Below, one piece after another: positions 16,114 to 22,544 of a DNA stretch of 33,619 bases (its first letter is position 1; each line of letters begins with the position of its first letter). Under the pieces are notes generated by a model. The model was not told where the DNA came from. It worked only from the letters and a program-made list of their open reading frames with translations, and did not search any database. Source of the stretch: CAMAUF01 sp046152925. Its GTDB lineage: Bacteria > Chloroflexota > Dehalococcoidia > Tepidiformales > Tepidiformaceae. The stretch covers positions 1 to 33,619 of the forward strand of contig JBJXFX010000149.1 in the NCBI GenBank assembly GCA_046152925.1, in the 5' to 3' direction. The translations under genes and the position numbers were made by a program.

Positions 16114-16943
16114 CCTCGCCGCAGCCGATTGAGATACCGCCGCCGTCGCTCGATGACGTCCTCTACGACAAGCGGGACGGTTACGCCGTCATCACGCTGA
16201 ACCGTCCCGTCGTCCTCAACGCCGTGAACTGGTCCATCCTGCGGCGGCTTGAGTGGGCCCTCGACCAGGCCGAGGGCGACGACACCGTCCGCGTCGTGAT
16301 CCTCACGGGCGCCGGCCGCGCCTTCTCCGCTGGCGGCGACATCCAGTCGACGCCGCCGGATGACGGCCTTCCGGTACCCTCAGGCTTCGACCTCAACCTT
16401 CGCATCTGGCGGATGCCGAAGCCGGTGATTGCCGCCGTCAATGGCTACGCCGTCGGCCAGGGCCACGAACTCGCGGGCATGTGCGACTTCACGGTCGCGA
16501 GCGAAGACGCGGTTTTCGGCGAGCTCCAGATCCGCCACGGCTTCGGCCCGCCCGTGTTGATCACGCCCTTCTTAGTCGGGCCGAAGCAGGCGAAAGAGAT
16601 CCTGCTGCTCGGGGAGCGGATTACGGCGCAGGAGGCGTTGCGGCTCGGACTCGTCAACCGGGTGGTCCCCGCGGACCAGCTCATGGCGGCGGCGGAAGAG
16701 ATGGCCCGCAAGTTGATCGCGCTGCCGATGGCCACCGTCCGTGCGAACAAGTTCCTGGTGAACCATGTTCACGAACTCGCGGGCTTCAACGAAGCGCTAC
16801 GGTACCGCGAGGACCCCGTGCTCGGCCCGATGGCCGCCCTCCGGGGCGACGCCCGGGACCCACACCTCAAAGTCCTTCGTGAGCAGGGTTGGGAAGCCTT
16901 CCGCCAGTCACGCGACGCCAACTACCGGGCCGAAGAGCGCTAA
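16110..16943 (+). CDS. Enoyl-CoA hydratase/isomerase (crotonase) family protein
   Basis: A 277-residue crotonase-fold protein. The CoA-binding and oxyanion-hole segments are clear: GRAFSAGGDI (69-78) and VNGYAVGQGHELAGMCD (110-126). The first catalytic Glu is present as Glu120. The second (Glu164 in rat hydratase) aligns with Gln140 in FGELQIRHGFGPP, so a simple hydratase reaction is uncertain; an isomerase, hydrolase or other crotonase-type activity is possible. It is the last gene of the plus-strand run and faces a minus-strand operon across a 19-bp gap with no evident terminator. Confidence 0.88.
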   Translation: MTSPQPIEIPPPSLDDVLYDKRDGYAVITLNRPVVLNAVNWSILRRLEWALDQAEGDDTVRVVILTGAGRAFSAGGDIQSTPPDDGLPVPSGFDLNLRIWRMPKPVIAAVNGYAVGQGHELAGMCDFTVASEDAVFGELQIRHGFGPPVLITPFLVGPKQAKEILLLGERITAQEALRLGLVNRVVPADQLMAAAEEMARKLIALPMATVRANKFLVNHVHELAGFNEALRYREDPVLGPMAALRGDARDPHLKVLREQGWEAFRQSRDANYRAEER

Positions 16944-16962
16944 GCCGGGATTCGGAAACGCC

Positions 16963-17279
16963 TCAGTCTTCGTCGTCCGCGTCGAGCCGGAACCGGCTGG
17001 GGCGGACACGAAGAGAACCGGCCAGCGCCCGGTAGAGCCCTTCGTTCACCTCGCCGCGGTCGAGGGCGTCCTTAAGGAAGGCGGCGAGGCCGGGCGTGCC
17101 GCGTCGATCGCCGAGGGCTCGCCCACGAATGCGGTGAGAAACTCGCTGTTGTAGGCGACCAGCCGGTCGAGCAGCTCGCGCGTGAACTGGCGGTTCGCCT
17201 TCAACTCCGGGCAGGCGCGGTAGAGAAACTGCCGCCAACCGTCCCGGACGTAGCGCACCTCGGCCTTCGAGAACTCCAT
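16963..17279 (-). pseudogene. Unrecognised gene broken by a frameshift near 17100
   Basis: One frame gives MEFSKAEVRYVRDGWRQFLY through LTAFVGEPSAI from ATG 17279. After about 17115 the protein-like sequence continues in another frame as GLAAFLKDALDRGEVNEGLY and ends at 16963 with RFRLDADDED. Joined, they make a soluble, mainly helical protein of about 105 residues. The frame change fits loss of one base around 17095-17115, either a real mutation or a sequencing or assembly error. It is the last gene behind the sulfur-carrier gene (33-bp gap) under the same riboswitch. I do not recognise the family. Confidence 0.6.
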
Positions 17280-17311
17280 GCCGGGAGAATCGGCGGCGCC
17301 GCCGGCCGGCG

Positions 17312-17587
17312 TTAGCCGCCCGCGACCGCCGGGACGATGCTGATCTCGTCGCCGTCCTTGAGCGCGGAGCCGAGGCCGTCCATGAAACGGACGTCTTCGC
17401 CGTTGATGTAGAGGTTGACGAAACGCCGGATCTGGCCGGTGTCATCGAGCAGCCGTTCGAGCATGCCGGGGTAACTGGTGTTCAGGTCGGCGATGCACTC
17501 GGCGAGGGTGCCGCCGGTGCTCTTCACCGTCGAAAGGTTGCCTGTCAGCCCCCGGAGCGGCTGCGGGATGCGTACGTTGATGGCCAA
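17312..17587 (-). CDS. ThiS/MoaD-like sulfur-carrier protein with C-terminal Gly-Gly
   Basis: A 91-residue beta-grasp protein. It starts AINVRIPQPLRGLTGN, has NLYINGEDVRFMDGLGSALKDGDEISIVPA and ends in AGG. The terminal Gly-Gly is what an E1-like enzyme adenylates and converts to a thiocarboxylate that donates sulfide. ThiS serves thiamine, MoaD molybdopterin, and CysO cysteine synthesis through a PLP enzyme. Here the gene lies behind a PLP enzyme of the threonine synthase family and a NIL-domain gene, under a SAM riboswitch, so delivery of sulfide to a homoserine-type substrate is the favoured reading. No activating E1 enzyme or JAMM protease is found in the window. Confidence 0.85.
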   Translation of the reverse strand: MAINVRIPQPLRGLTGNLSTVKSTGGTLAECIADLNTSYPGMLERLLDDTGQIRRFVNLYINGEDVRFMDGLGSALKDGDEISIVPAVAGG

Positions 17588-17689
17588 GACCGAACTCCTT
17601 CGTTGCGGGCGCGCCAGGTGTCCCGCTCCACTCGTGATCTGCTGCGTGACGCGGGGCCGGTGCGCTGGAGCGTAGCCGGCCCTGCGGGA

Positions 17690-17932
17690 CTACCCCTCGA
17701 CCACGTCGCCCGAGACCGGGTCGACGCGGACGCCGCGCTCCTGGGCCCAGACGAGGCTCCGCTCGATCTCCGCCTGGTCGCCCTCGAGTTCGAGGATGAC
17801 CCAGCCGGTGCGGTCATCGACATCCGCCATGCGGACGTTGGTGATGACCTCGAATTCGTGGCCGAGCAGGTAGATCACCGGCTCTTTGATGAGGTCTTCA
17901 GGAAAGGTGAAGCGGACGCGCCGGACTGCCAT
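17690..17932 (-). CDS. NIL-domain protein
   Basis: An 80-residue protein consisting of one NIL domain: VRFTFPEDLIKEPVIYLLG, then FEVITNVRMADVDDRTGWVILELEG and a C-terminal helix. The domain takes its name from a conserved Asn-Ile-Leu and is found as the methionine-sensing C-terminal part of MetN transporters and in ferredoxins tied to homocysteine synthesis; here the motif reads variably. Its ATG overlaps the stop of the threonine synthase-like gene by one base (TGATG), so the two are translationally coupled. Likely role: sensing methionine or aiding sulfur transfer. This is inferred from context. Confidence 0.8.
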   Translation of the reverse strand: MAVRRVRFTFPEDLIKEPVIYLLGHEFEVITNVRMADVDDRTGWVILELEGDQAEIERSLVWAQERGVRVDPVSGDVVEG

Positions 17933-19182
17933 CAGGGGGTAGCCTCCGTGGATCGGTAGGAATCGTACGCCGCCTGGAAGCTCTCCACGTTCGGGTCGAC
18001 CTCCAGCGCTGGGTCGAGCGCTTCGGCCACGGCCTCAATGGTCTTGAAGCCAGCCCCCGTGAGGAAGGCGACGACCAGTTCGTCCGGGTCGATTGTACCG
18101 CGTTCGGCGAGCTGCTTGAGCGAGGCGACGGTCACGCCGCCAGCGGTCTCGGCGAAGATGCCCTCGGTCTCGGCGAGCAGCTTCATCGCGGAGACGATCT
18201 CGGGGTCGCTGACGTTGCCACAACCACCGTTGGTGTCTCGCAGCTGGACGAGGGCGTAGTAGCCGTCGGCCGGGTTCCCGATGGCGAGCGACTTCGCGAT
18301 CGTCTTCGGGCGTTGGGGCCGGAAGTTGAGCGAACCCTCTTGCCAGGCGACGGCGACGGGCGAACAGCCTGTCGCCTGGGCGCCGCTCATACGCGTCCGC
18401 GGCGCCTCGATCAGGCCACACTTCGCCAACTCTTCGAAGCCTTTGCGTATCTTGACGTAGAGCGAACCGCTGGCGATGGGGACGACGCAGTGGTCTGGCG
18501 CCCGCCAGCCAAGCTGCTCCGCCACCTCGAACCCGAGCGTCTTCGAGCCTTCCGAGTAGTAGGGCCGGATGTTGACGTTGACGAACGCCCACTCTTCGTG
18601 GACCGAGACGAGTTCGGCGCAAAGCCGGTTGACCGCGTCGTAGTTGCCGCGGACCTTCACGAGCGTCGGGCCGTAGATGCTCGACCCGACGACTTTGCCC
18701 GACTCCAAGTCGTCCGGGATGAAGACGACCGCCTCCATGCCCGCCGCGGCGGCGTGGGCCGAGACGCTGTTGGCGAGGTTGCCGGTGCTCGCGCAGGCGA
18801 GCTTGGTGAAGCCCATCTCGCGCGCCTTGCTGCTGGCGACGGCCACGACGCGGTCCTTGAACGACCAGGTCGGGTTCATCGTGTCGTTCTTCAGGTAGAG
18901 GTTGTTCAGGCCGAGCGCCTTACCGAGGTTCTTCGCCCGGATCAACGGCGTAAAGCCGGCGCCGATGTCGACGGCGGTGTCAGCCTCGCAAGGCAGGAAG
19001 TCGCGGTACCGGAACAGGCTGTTGGGGCCACGCTCGATACTATCGCGTGTGACGTGCTTTTTAATCGCGTCGTAGTCGTAGGTGACTTCGACCGGTCCAA
19101 AGCAGAACTCACAGACGTGGAACGGGCCGAGGGCATATTCGCGGCCGCATTCCCGGCAGCGAAGGGCGGTGGCAAAGCTCAT
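17932..19182 (-). CDS. Threonine synthase-family PLP enzyme, possibly a homocysteine/sulfur-transfer enzyme
   Basis: This is a 416-residue protein from ATG 19182, which has a GGGAG ribosome site 6 nt upstream. A zinc ribbon (Cys9, Cys12, Cys24, Cys27) precedes the fold type II PLP domain with the Schiff-base lysine in WSFKDR (Lys109), the phosphate-binding STGNLANS loop and a C-terminal AETAGG motif. By family it converts O-phosphohomoserine to threonine. However, it is under a SAM-I riboswitch and is coupled to NIL and sulfur-carrier genes, which threonine synthesis would not need. A related reaction, replacing the phosphate of O-phosphohomoserine by sulfide to give homocysteine, would explain the context and parallels CysM using CysO. 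That is inference; plain threonine synthase remains possible. Confidence 0.85.
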   Translation of the reverse strand: MSFATALRCRECGREYALGPFHVCEFCFGPVEVTYDYDAIKKHVTRDSIERGPNSLFRYRDFLPCEADTAVDIGAGFTPLIRAKNLGKALGLNNLYLKNDTMNPTWSFKDRVVAVASSKAREMGFTKLACASTGNLANSVSAHAAAAGMEAVVFIPDDLESGKVVGSSIYGPTLVKVRGNYDAVNRLCAELVSVHEEWAFVNVNIRPYYSEGSKTLGFEVAEQLGWRAPDHCVVPIASGSLYVKIRKGFEELAKCGLIEAPRTRMSGAQATGCSPVAVAWQEGSLNFRPQRPKTIAKSLAIGNPADGYYALVQLRDTNGGCGNVSDPEIVSAMKLLAETEGIFAETAGGVTVASLKQLAERGTIDPDELVVAFLTGAGFKTIEAVAEALDPALEVDPNVESFQAAYDSYRSTEATP

Positions 19183-19271
19183 GTCAAACTCCCGACGATG
19201 AGACGCAGCGCACGCGAGGGCGTACCTGCGGTGTGGCGGCAACGATCCGGGGAGGCCCCTTCGGCGAGGGG

Positions 19272-19307
19272 CTAGCGCATTGCCATACGGCCCAGCGAGG
19301 AACTCAT
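19272..19307 (-). other. Possible leader mini-ORF between riboswitch and PLP enzyme gene
   Basis: GAGGAG, a strong ribosome site, precedes an ATG that opens an 11-codon frame (MSSSLGRMAMR, stop TAG), with three Met in eleven residues. It sits in the 175-nt leader between the SAM riboswitch and the first gene. A GCCCC/GGGGC hairpin follows its stop. It may couple translation to methionine supply or be chance. Confidence 0.3.
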
Positions 19308-19357
19308 CCCATTCTCCTCAATCCGCGTGGGCCGTCGAACCGTCGAGCGTAGTCGCT

Positions 19358-19468
19358 CTCATCTCTCCTTCCCGAAGGAAGGGCCGGAATTGGCACCTTA
19401 ACCGCCAGTGGCGGGCAGGTTGCCCGGGGCATCAGCGGGCCGGAAACCCTTCGCCCCATCTCGATAAG
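19358..19468 (-). promoter_or_regulatory. SAM-I (S-box) riboswitch
   Basis: On the minus strand the conserved S-box elements appear in order: CTTATCGAGA (5' side of P1), GGGGCGAAGGG, GGCCC, TGATGCCCCGGGCAACCT (P2/P3 side with the hallmark GGCAACC), a P3 arm CCGCCACTGGCGG, GGTGCCAATTCC (P4 core) and GATGAG closing P1 with CTTATC over six pairs. It lies about 175 nt upstream of the threonine synthase-like gene in the same orientation. Binding S-adenosylmethionine should switch the operon off. No strong terminator with a T-run is visible downstream, so control may act on translation or through a weak terminator. Confidence 0.9.
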
Positions 19469-19528
19469 CGCGGCCACGTGCGCGGGAATGTGCGGACATG
19501 GTAAGCCGCCGGGGCGCGCTAGCGCCAC

Positions 19529-20293
19529 TCACCGCGCGGTGGGCAGGCCACCGCTGACCTTCCGCCACGCTGCGGTGACGATTTCGGCTTCGGCCAACGC
19601 CATCATCTCGTGGCCGGCCTCGTTGCGATGCATACGGTCGCCGCCGAGTTGGCCCGGGTCCGCGGTCCAGAGCAGATGCGGCGGCAAGTCGACCCACTCG
19701 GCACGGTGCTGGCGGGCGATGGCGCGAAGCCCGGTCACGAACTGGGCGAGGCGAACTTCACCGCGGCGCGCTCCGGCCTTATCGCCGGCGCTGTTCAGAG
19801 CCGCGCCCGGCCCGCGCAGGATGATCAGAGTCTCTTCGCGCGCGGCCAGCATCCGGCGGACGGTGCCATCCACGCCCGCCAGCGACTCCTCGACGGTGAA
19901 GGGTGTGGCGCCGCCGATCACGCGGACGGCGAGGTTGCGTGCCTTCCGGTAGGCTGCGTTCTCCGCCAACCACGAGATCCGGACGCTCCGTTGGCTCCAG
20001 TCGCCCAGCTTGCCCCCGGCCTTGCCAAAGCGGCGGCGCAGCATCAGCGGCACTGACTCCCACGTGTTCCAGTACTCCGAGATGCCGATGAGGACGACGT
20101 CGGGCTCGAACTCGCGGACCCATCTCTCCGCGAACTCCGGGGCCCGTGCGTTCGGCCAATAGAGCCGGGACTGCACCTCGCAAGGCTCACCGAGACGGGC
20201 TTCGAGCAGCCCGCCGACCAGGGCGCCAGTCCGGCGCTCGGGCGCGATGCCAGCGTTCATGTCGTTGCTATTGGTGAGGCGCAGCACCCGCAT
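19529..20293 (-). CDS. SGNH/GDSL-like hydrolase
   Basis: A 254-residue product from ATG 20293 (MRVLRLTNSNDMNAG); a longer frame would run into the neighbouring gene's 3' end. The sequence shows a hydrolase pattern: the opening strand RVLRLTNSND in the place of the GDS nucleophile block, FEPDVVLIGISEYWNTWES, EETLIILRGPGAALNS, and a C-terminal GGDRMHRNEAGHEMMA that supplies the DxxH catalytic dyad of SGNH enzymes. The N-terminal Ser is in an unusual context, so activity is uncertain. No signal peptide is seen. Substrate unknown. The SAM riboswitch follows 60 bp downstream. Confidence 0.65.
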   Translation of the reverse strand: MRVLRLTNSNDMNAGIAPERRTGALVGGLLEARLGEPCEVQSRLYWPNARAPEFAERWVREFEPDVVLIGISEYWNTWESVPLMLRRRFGKAGGKLGDWSQRSVRISWLAENAAYRKARNLAVRVIGGATPFTVEESLAGVDGTVRRMLAAREETLIILRGPGAALNSAGDKAGARRGEVRLAQFVTGLRAIARQHRAEWVDLPPHLLWTADPGQLGGDRMHRNEAGHEMMALAEAEIVTAAWRKVSGGLPTAR

Positions 20294-20360
20294 GACCACG
20301 AAGCGTAGTGGGCCACGCACAAGATCGCCAGGCGGGGCTGAGGGCGCCCGGCGCTTGGGG

Positions 20361-21179
20361 TCAGGCCGCTGAGACGAGGTCGCCTGGGTCGATGACGAAC
20401 ACTTCGACGTTACGCTCGGCGGCCATGGCGGGCACAGTTGCAAAGAACTCGGGGCCAGCCACCGCTGGAATCACCTCGTAGCCGAGCCGCCTAAGGACCT
20501 CCGCGCGCGCCAGTGCGCGCTCGACATCGTCCGGCCGCACCACCCAGGCCAACTCGACGGCGAGATAGGCGTCGTGCGCCTCGCTCCTCGCGCCTGCCCG
20601 GCCCCTAAGGATCAGGTCCAGCTTCCGCACAGCCAGCGACTCAGCGTCGGTGACAGCGCCGCTCTCCTCGGCGTCCACGAACAGGTCCAGGTCGTCGGCG
20701 ATGACGACGCGCATCTTGCGAAGCTTCGTGTGGAAGATGCCGTGCGGGTTGAGGCGCACGTGCGTCGCCAGCGAGAGTGCCTTAAGCCAGGCGAAGTCCT
20801 TGTCGGCGCGGGCAATCCAGGCGTCGAGGCTGGCGAGCCGCCGGTCGACCGAATCGAACCGTTGATCGACGGTGATCATGTTGTCGGAGACAGCCTTTTC
20901 CAGGCGAGCAATCGCGTTCGAGTTCTCGGCCACAGTCACTTGGAGGCCCGAGACCGCCTGCACCAAGCGCGTAATCGCCGCTGAATTCTCTGCCACGGTC
21001 ACTTGGAGGCTCGAGACCGCCTGCTCCAGCCGCGTGATCGCCTCCGAGTTTTGCCGGACCAACTCCGGCGTGGAGATAAGCTCCTCTCCGAGCAGCTCCG
21101 CGCGCAGCGACGCCCTCCAATCCGGGTGCTCCCTGAGGAGGCGCATCAGGTCGACAAGGTCGGAGATCTCGAGGGCCAT
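20361..21179 (-). CDS. Coiled-coil protein with a PD-(D/E)XK-like C-terminal domain
   Basis: A 272-residue protein in three parts. Residues 1-40 are a helical head (LVDLMRLLREHPDWRASLRAELL). Residues 41-103 hold three 21-residue repeats, each near VAENSAAITRLVQAVSGLQ, which is three heptads per unit and predicts a coiled coil that continues through VDQRFDSVDRRLASLDAWI. The C-terminal half (about 145-270) contains LDLFVDAEESG, KLDLILRG and AHDAYLAVELAWVV, a pattern like the nuclease-fold domain of DUF3782-type proteins. Such proteins are common in cyanobacteria and Chloroflexi, often near Uma2 genes as here, and their function is not established. Confidence 0.65.
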   Translation of the reverse strand: MALEISDLVDLMRLLREHPDWRASLRAELLGEELISTPELVRQNSEAITRLEQAVSSLQVTVAENSAAITRLVQAVSGLQVTVAENSNAIARLEKAVSDNMITVDQRFDSVDRRLASLDAWIARADKDFAWLKALSLATHVRLNPHGIFHTKLRKMRVVIADDLDLFVDAEESGAVTDAESLAVRKLDLILRGRAGARSEAHDAYLAVELAWVVRPDDVERALARAEVLRRLGYEVIPAVAGPEFFATVPAMAAERNVEVFVIDPGDLVSAA

Positions 21180-21387
21180 TACGGCATCCTACAAGATTCG
21201 AGCGCCCTTGCCCGGCAGTCCGGGTGATACGCCAGGCATCGCGTCGTCGCTTCGCTCGCCGCTGCGGGCTTGCGTGGCCGGACCCGTCGCTCGGTGCGCT
21301 CCGGGCTCTGGCCGGTCGTAGGCCCTTACGGGACGAGCACCGGCGATCCCTCGAGTCGCCGAGCCACATCCAGCGAGATTTGCGTGC
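21180..21387. other. Intergenic region with no recognised gene
   Basis: About 208 bp between the coiled-coil gene start and the Uma2 gene end, both minus strand. At 21326-21352 a minus-strand frame ends GSPVLVP-stop, echoing the GLPVLVP-stop end of the gene at 22013, perhaps a fragment left by local duplication. Nothing else is recognised. Confidence 0.3.
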
Positions 21388-22009
21388 CTACCCTAGGACG
21401 AGTGCGACGTCGACCGAAAGCTCCGGCACCGCCTTCGGAGACAGCCTTTCGCCGGCGAAGTAGCTGCGGGTGACTTCATACGAGTTCCCCAGCGGCTGCC
21501 GATAGACCTCGATTGCAGCCGGTGCGCACGTCACGAGCCAGACCTCTTGGATGCCAGCCGCGGCGTACATCGGGAGTTTTTCTCTGCGATCCCTCGCCAC
21601 TGTCGTATCGCTCACTTCGACTGACAAGAGGACATCACCCGCTTCCGGCCACTCCGTCCGATAGTGATCGGACTTGAAGCGAATGAGCGCCAGGTCTGGC
21701 ATCGGCTGGCCGACGGGCGGAAGCCGGACGGGGCTCTGGACCCAGACAATCGGGGCATCGGAAGCAACCCCTTGGAACAGCCGGCCCAACAACCCGACGA
21801 CTGGAGTGCCATGGCCCCGGTGGCGGCATCTCATACAACTCCCCATCGATGAGTTCGATCCGGTCGTCCTCATCGAAGATGCCGACTTCACACATCCGTT
21901 GGAAGTCGTCGACGGTCAACTTCACCCGCCGGACGGGTGCGTCAGGTTCGAGTAGGGCCCCAAGTGGCAATGGTGCAGCCTCCGAAATCGAGTATATGGC
22001 GTTCGGCAC
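21388..22009 (-). pseudogene. Uma2 family (DUF820) endonuclease-like gene with a frameshift
   Basis: From a GTG at 22009 one frame encodes the Uma2 N-terminus (KLTVDDFQRMCEVGIF, then DRIELIDGELYEMPPPGPWH). Near 21800 the coding signal jumps frame and continues VVGLLGRLFQGVASDAPIVW, QSPVRLPPVGQPMPDLALIR, VLLSVEVSDTTVARDRREK and MYAAAGIQEVWLV to 21388. All PD-(D/E)XK residues of the family (PDLAL, VEVSD, K) are present, so a single indel separates it from an intact gene of about 206 residues. It may be a recent pseudogene or a sequencing or assembly error. Uma2 proteins often occur in many copies in cyanobacteria and Chloroflexi. The start is 3 nt after the stop of the upstream gene. Confidence 0.75.
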
Positions 22010-22012
22010 CGC

Positions 22013-22357
22013 CTAGGGGACGAGCACCGGCAGGCCCTTCGGGTCGCCGCGGTCCGGGTCCCACTCCGCGTAGACCGTCATCAGGGTGCTCGCGACCAGC
22101 GGAGGACGCCGCTGCATCAGCGCGCGGCCCGGGTCGTCCGCATACAGCCGGGTGAACTCATCCCGCATCTCGTCCTCGCCCGGATGCACGGTCAACCACA
22201 CGCCGAGGCTCTCGCCGGAGGCGCCGGTCGCGGCATACGGCCCGCCGGCCCGGACGACGCCACGCGCATCCCAGAGCGCGAGGACTTCGCGGCTCCAGGC
22301 CCAGTAGGGGGCCTCCTGGCCCTCAGCGATGGTGACGGTGACAACGCGCAACAGCAT
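22013..22357 (-). CDS. Small protein, possible dimeric alpha/beta-barrel (NIPSNAP/ABM-like)
   Basis: A 114-residue product beginning MLLRVVTVTIAEGQEAPYWA and containing EFTRLYADDPGRALMQRRPP and STLMTVYAEWD. The beta-alpha-beta order and the late Tyr/Trp positions resemble proteins of the NIPSNAP or EthD-like ferredoxin-fold group, but no motif is decisive. No signal peptide or membrane segment. It is directly upstream of the broken Uma2 gene and could have been co-transcribed with it. The function is unknown. Confidence 0.55.
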   Translation of the reverse strand: MLLRVVTVTIAEGQEAPYWAWSREVLALWDARGVVRAGGPYAATGASGESLGVWLTVHPGEDEMRDEFTRLYADDPGRALMQRRPPLVASTLMTVYAEWDPDRGDPKGLPVLVP

Positions 22358-22544
22358 GGCCGCGTTTTACGGCCGGGGTGCGCCCAGGTCAACCGCCGTT
22401 CCATAGCTGACACGTAGACATCCATCGACGACAGTATGCGATCCTGCTAGCATAGTTCCTTGATCGCTGGAAGGGCTGGCAATCGCCGCCCGGCGAACTT
22501 GGACGAGCGCTGGCGACTTCCGGCGCGCTGGTAGAATCCCCCGC

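Noticed and set aside
19272..19290. GCCCC/GGGGC hairpin near the PLP gene leader as the riboswitch terminator
   Set aside because: Stem is only five pairs with an 8-nt loop and no T-run, so intrinsic termination is not supported; a translational role cannot be excluded.
21326..22030. Shared GGACGAGCACCGG at 21330 and 22019 as an attachment-site-like direct repeat
   Set aside because: Only 13 bp, and explainable as two similar gene ends (PVLVP-stop); no integrase or mobile gene lies between.
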